Assembly: GCF_017565425.1 (NCBI RefSeq)
Contig: NZ_JAGEMK010000001.1
Location: 620,001 to 684,000 of the forward strand
DNA from: Actinotalea soli
GTDB taxonomy: Bacteria > Actinomycetota > Actinomycetes > Actinomycetales > Cellulomonadaceae
DNA: 64,000 nucleotides
Direction of reading: 5' to 3'
This document shows positions 62,724-64,000 of this stretch, piece after piece. The translations under genes and the position numbers were made by a program. The notes beneath the pieces were generated by a model, which saw only the letters and a list, made by a program, of their open reading frames with translations, was not told where the DNA came from and did not search any database. The stretch's first letter is position 1, and the number at the start of each line of letters is the position of its first letter.

Positions 62724-62776
62724 ACGCTAGGTCGGCCGACGCGGATCAGGACAGGGCGCCGGGGGTGGAACCTTCC
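62724..62776 (-). promoter_or_regulatory. T7SS promoter motif, copy 3
   Basis: On the minus strand GGAAGGTTCC (62776-62767) is followed by ACCCCC. The -10 TAGCGT (62729-62724) again starts 41 bases after the first T of TTCC. The dyad lies inside the last codons of the FHA gene, so it may constrain those codons. Confidence 0.6.
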
Positions 62777-63612
62777 GGGTTGAGGCCGGCGCCGCGGGCC
62801 CGGGCGGCCTCGACCACCCCGAGGTCCTCGGCGGTCACCAGGCGCACCTCGGCCGCGCGGCGGCCGACCGCGAACCGGACGTTCTGCACCCGGCCCGTCC
62901 CCTGGGAGAACGGGTCGTCGGCCGGGCCGAAGGCCATCCGGGCGACCACCCTGATCGCGTCGTCGACCCGCTGGGCACGCTCGAGGTTCCAGGCGTGCCC
63001 GCGCCAGGTCAGGATGCGCTCGTAGATCTCCCGGTTCGACGGCGGGCGGGGGTAGTCGTCCGCCCCGACGAGCCACGGCTCGGCCAGGGCCAGCGCGACG
63101 TACCACTCGCGCGACCAGGCCTCGAGCCGGGGCGCGGGCGCGGTGGGGGCGCCGTCGAGGTCGGGGACCGGGACCCCCTCGAGAACCACGGGATGCTCGG
63201 CCGCCGGGACGGTCACGTCGACCACGAGCACCAGGTCTCCGTACTGCCCCGGCGCGGTCTGGCGGCCGCGCAGCAGCAGGACGTGGTTCTCGCCCTCGTC
63301 GAGCAGGGCGGCCATCCCGTCCGTCAGCGCGACCCTCCGCGCTCCACCGGGGGCGTCGAACAGGCTCGAGAGCTGGGCCTCGGTGGACCCACGCCACCGC
63401 AGACGCACGACCTCCTCACCGACCACGACCTCACCGACCACCCGCGAGACGTGCGGGGCCGCCCTCGGCAAGGTCAGGGCGGTGCGGCGCAGCTCGGCGT
63501 CCGGGTCCGAGTCGGCGACGGCGCCGTGCGGGTCGCGACCCACCAGGAGGGTCTCCCCCGATCCCAGGACGACGGTGGGCACACCGGCTCCTCGCAACGT
63601 GACACGCAGCAT
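62746..63612 (-). CDS. FHA-like protein at the head of the T7SS cluster
   Basis: The 288-residue protein has a divergent N-terminal FHA-like domain (about 15-100). LLVGRDPHGA gives the Gly-Arg, and APHVSRVVGEV corresponds to the Ser-Arg/His. A region with WYVALALAEPWLVG and NREIYERILTWRGHAWN follows (about 180-240) that may be a helical or winged-helix domain. It could read phosphothreonines made by the kinase at 46838. No membrane segment was seen. A TAGGCT (63669-63664) about 50 bases upstream is its possible -10. Confidence 0.65.
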   Translation of the reverse strand: MLRVTLRGAGVPTVVLGSGETLLVGRDPHGAVADSDPDAELRRTALTLPRAAPHVSRVVGEVVVGEEVVRLRWRGSTEAQLSSLFDAPGGARRVALTDGMAALLDEGENHVLLLRGRQTAPGQYGDLVLVVDVTVPAAEHPVVLEGVPVPDLDGAPTAPAPRLEAWSREWYVALALAEPWLVGADDYPRPPSNREIYERILTWRGHAWNLERAQRVDDAIRVVARMAFGPADDPFSQGTGRVQNVRFAVGRRAAEVRLVTAEDLGVVEAARARGAGLNPEGSTPGALS

Positions 63613-63703
63613 GGTTCCCCCCGGGCAGCGGCCGGCCCGTCGGCGGCGGCCTGGCGCTGTGGCAGCCTACCGGCCGGTGGCTGCACCTCCCGCGCGGGCT
63701 TCG

Positions 63704-64000
63704 TCACCAGCGCTCGGCGCCGGTGAGGTCCGTCGCCGGCGGCTCCAGCAGATGCTCGCGCAGGGCGGTGAGGTCGAGGGTGCGCTCGAGGGCCAGGTGG
63801 CTGATCACGTACGGCGTCAGTCGCGGGGGGTGCGGCGCCCTCACCCACCGCGCCCACCGTTCGGCCGCGCGCGCGAGCGGCGTGGCGACCGCCACCGGCA
63901 CACCGACGACCCGGACCCGCCCGTGACCTCGCCGCGCGAGGAGGTCCACGAGGACCTCCCGCAGGACCACGGGTTCGGCGTCACCCACGTTGGCCACCAG
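63704..64000 (-). CDS. C-terminal part of an NAD(P)-dependent epimerase/dehydrogenase-like protein (partial)
   Basis: The gene continues past the right edge. The 98 visible residues include LLARRGHGRVRVVGVPVAVA, a run common in extended-SDR epimerases after the substrate loop, and a C-terminal YVISHLALERTLDLTALREHL block, which in this family contacts the substrate nucleotide or sugar. The name is tentative. It is read in the same direction as the FHA gene, with 91 bases between them. Confidence 0.5.
   Translation of the reverse strand: MVANVGDAEPVVLREVLVDLLARRGHGRVRVVGVPVAVATPLARAAERWARWVRAPHPPRLTPYVISHLALERTLDLTALREHLLEPPATDLTGAERW

Overview
The window is about 73% G+C by eye, uses GTG starts freely, and has the gene order rnc-rpmF-DUF177...coaD-rsmD-recG-DAK2 // rpmB and murA-leuD-leuC // IclR. 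This points to an actinobacterium of the order Micrococcales, close to Cellulomonadaceae, Promicromonosporaceae or Sanguibacteraceae. Nothing suggests phage, plasmid, IS or CRISPR material; the sequence looks chromosomal throughout.

Layout. 1-6.5 kb (minus strand): start of a probable rnc, then rpmF, DUF177, a DivIVA-like coiled-coil protein, coaD, rsmD, recG and a DAK2/FakA-like protein. 6.7-17.8 kb: rpmB, a GNAT enzyme, thiL, a DUF3515 lipoprotein, ddl, a cystathionine gamma-synthase-type enzyme, gpsA, plsC, murA, leuDC and the divergent IclR regulator. 17.8-18.1 kb: tRNA-Glu(CUC) and tRNA-Gln(CUG). 18.3-36.4 kb: methyltransferases, HAD phosphatase, gltX, an FAH-family enzyme, a membrane acyltransferase, rnhA/dinB with an SOS box, pdxH, an S66 peptidase, a large DUF3516 helicase, ybaK, yccF, yggS, a lipoate ligase and a glutathionyl-hydroquinone-reductase-like GST. 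36.5-45.7 kb: a branched-chain amino-acid block (cimA, ilvE, leuB, ilvC, ilvN, ilvB). Two short leader peptides rich in Ile/Val/Leu, each followed by a terminator hairpin, lie upstream of ilvB and of cimA. 45.9-63.6 kb: an 18-kb type VII secretion-like locus. It holds three WXG100-type proteins and a fourth fused to a Gly/Ala-rich tail, an FHA protein, an EccC/EssC-like ATPase with an FHA domain, a propeller/fibronectin-III membrane protein, MoxR, DUF58, a transglutaminase-fold protein lacking its catalytic Cys and His, and a Ser/Thr kinase with an extracellular tail. The window ends in an NAD-dependent epimerase-like fragment.

Regulation visible in the DNA. Many genes have a TAnnnT hexamer 6-8 bases before the start codon and no ribosome binding site, so they are probably leaderless. 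Several divergent pairs are packed back to back this way. Three T7SS transcription units share a GGAA-NN-TTCC-ACCCCC element 40-41 bases upstream of their -10 hexamer, which suggests one dedicated activator. With cimA present, leuB, leuCD, ilvBNC and ilvE would support isoleucine synthesis from pyruvate as well as valine and leucine synthesis; ilvD and leuA are not in the window.
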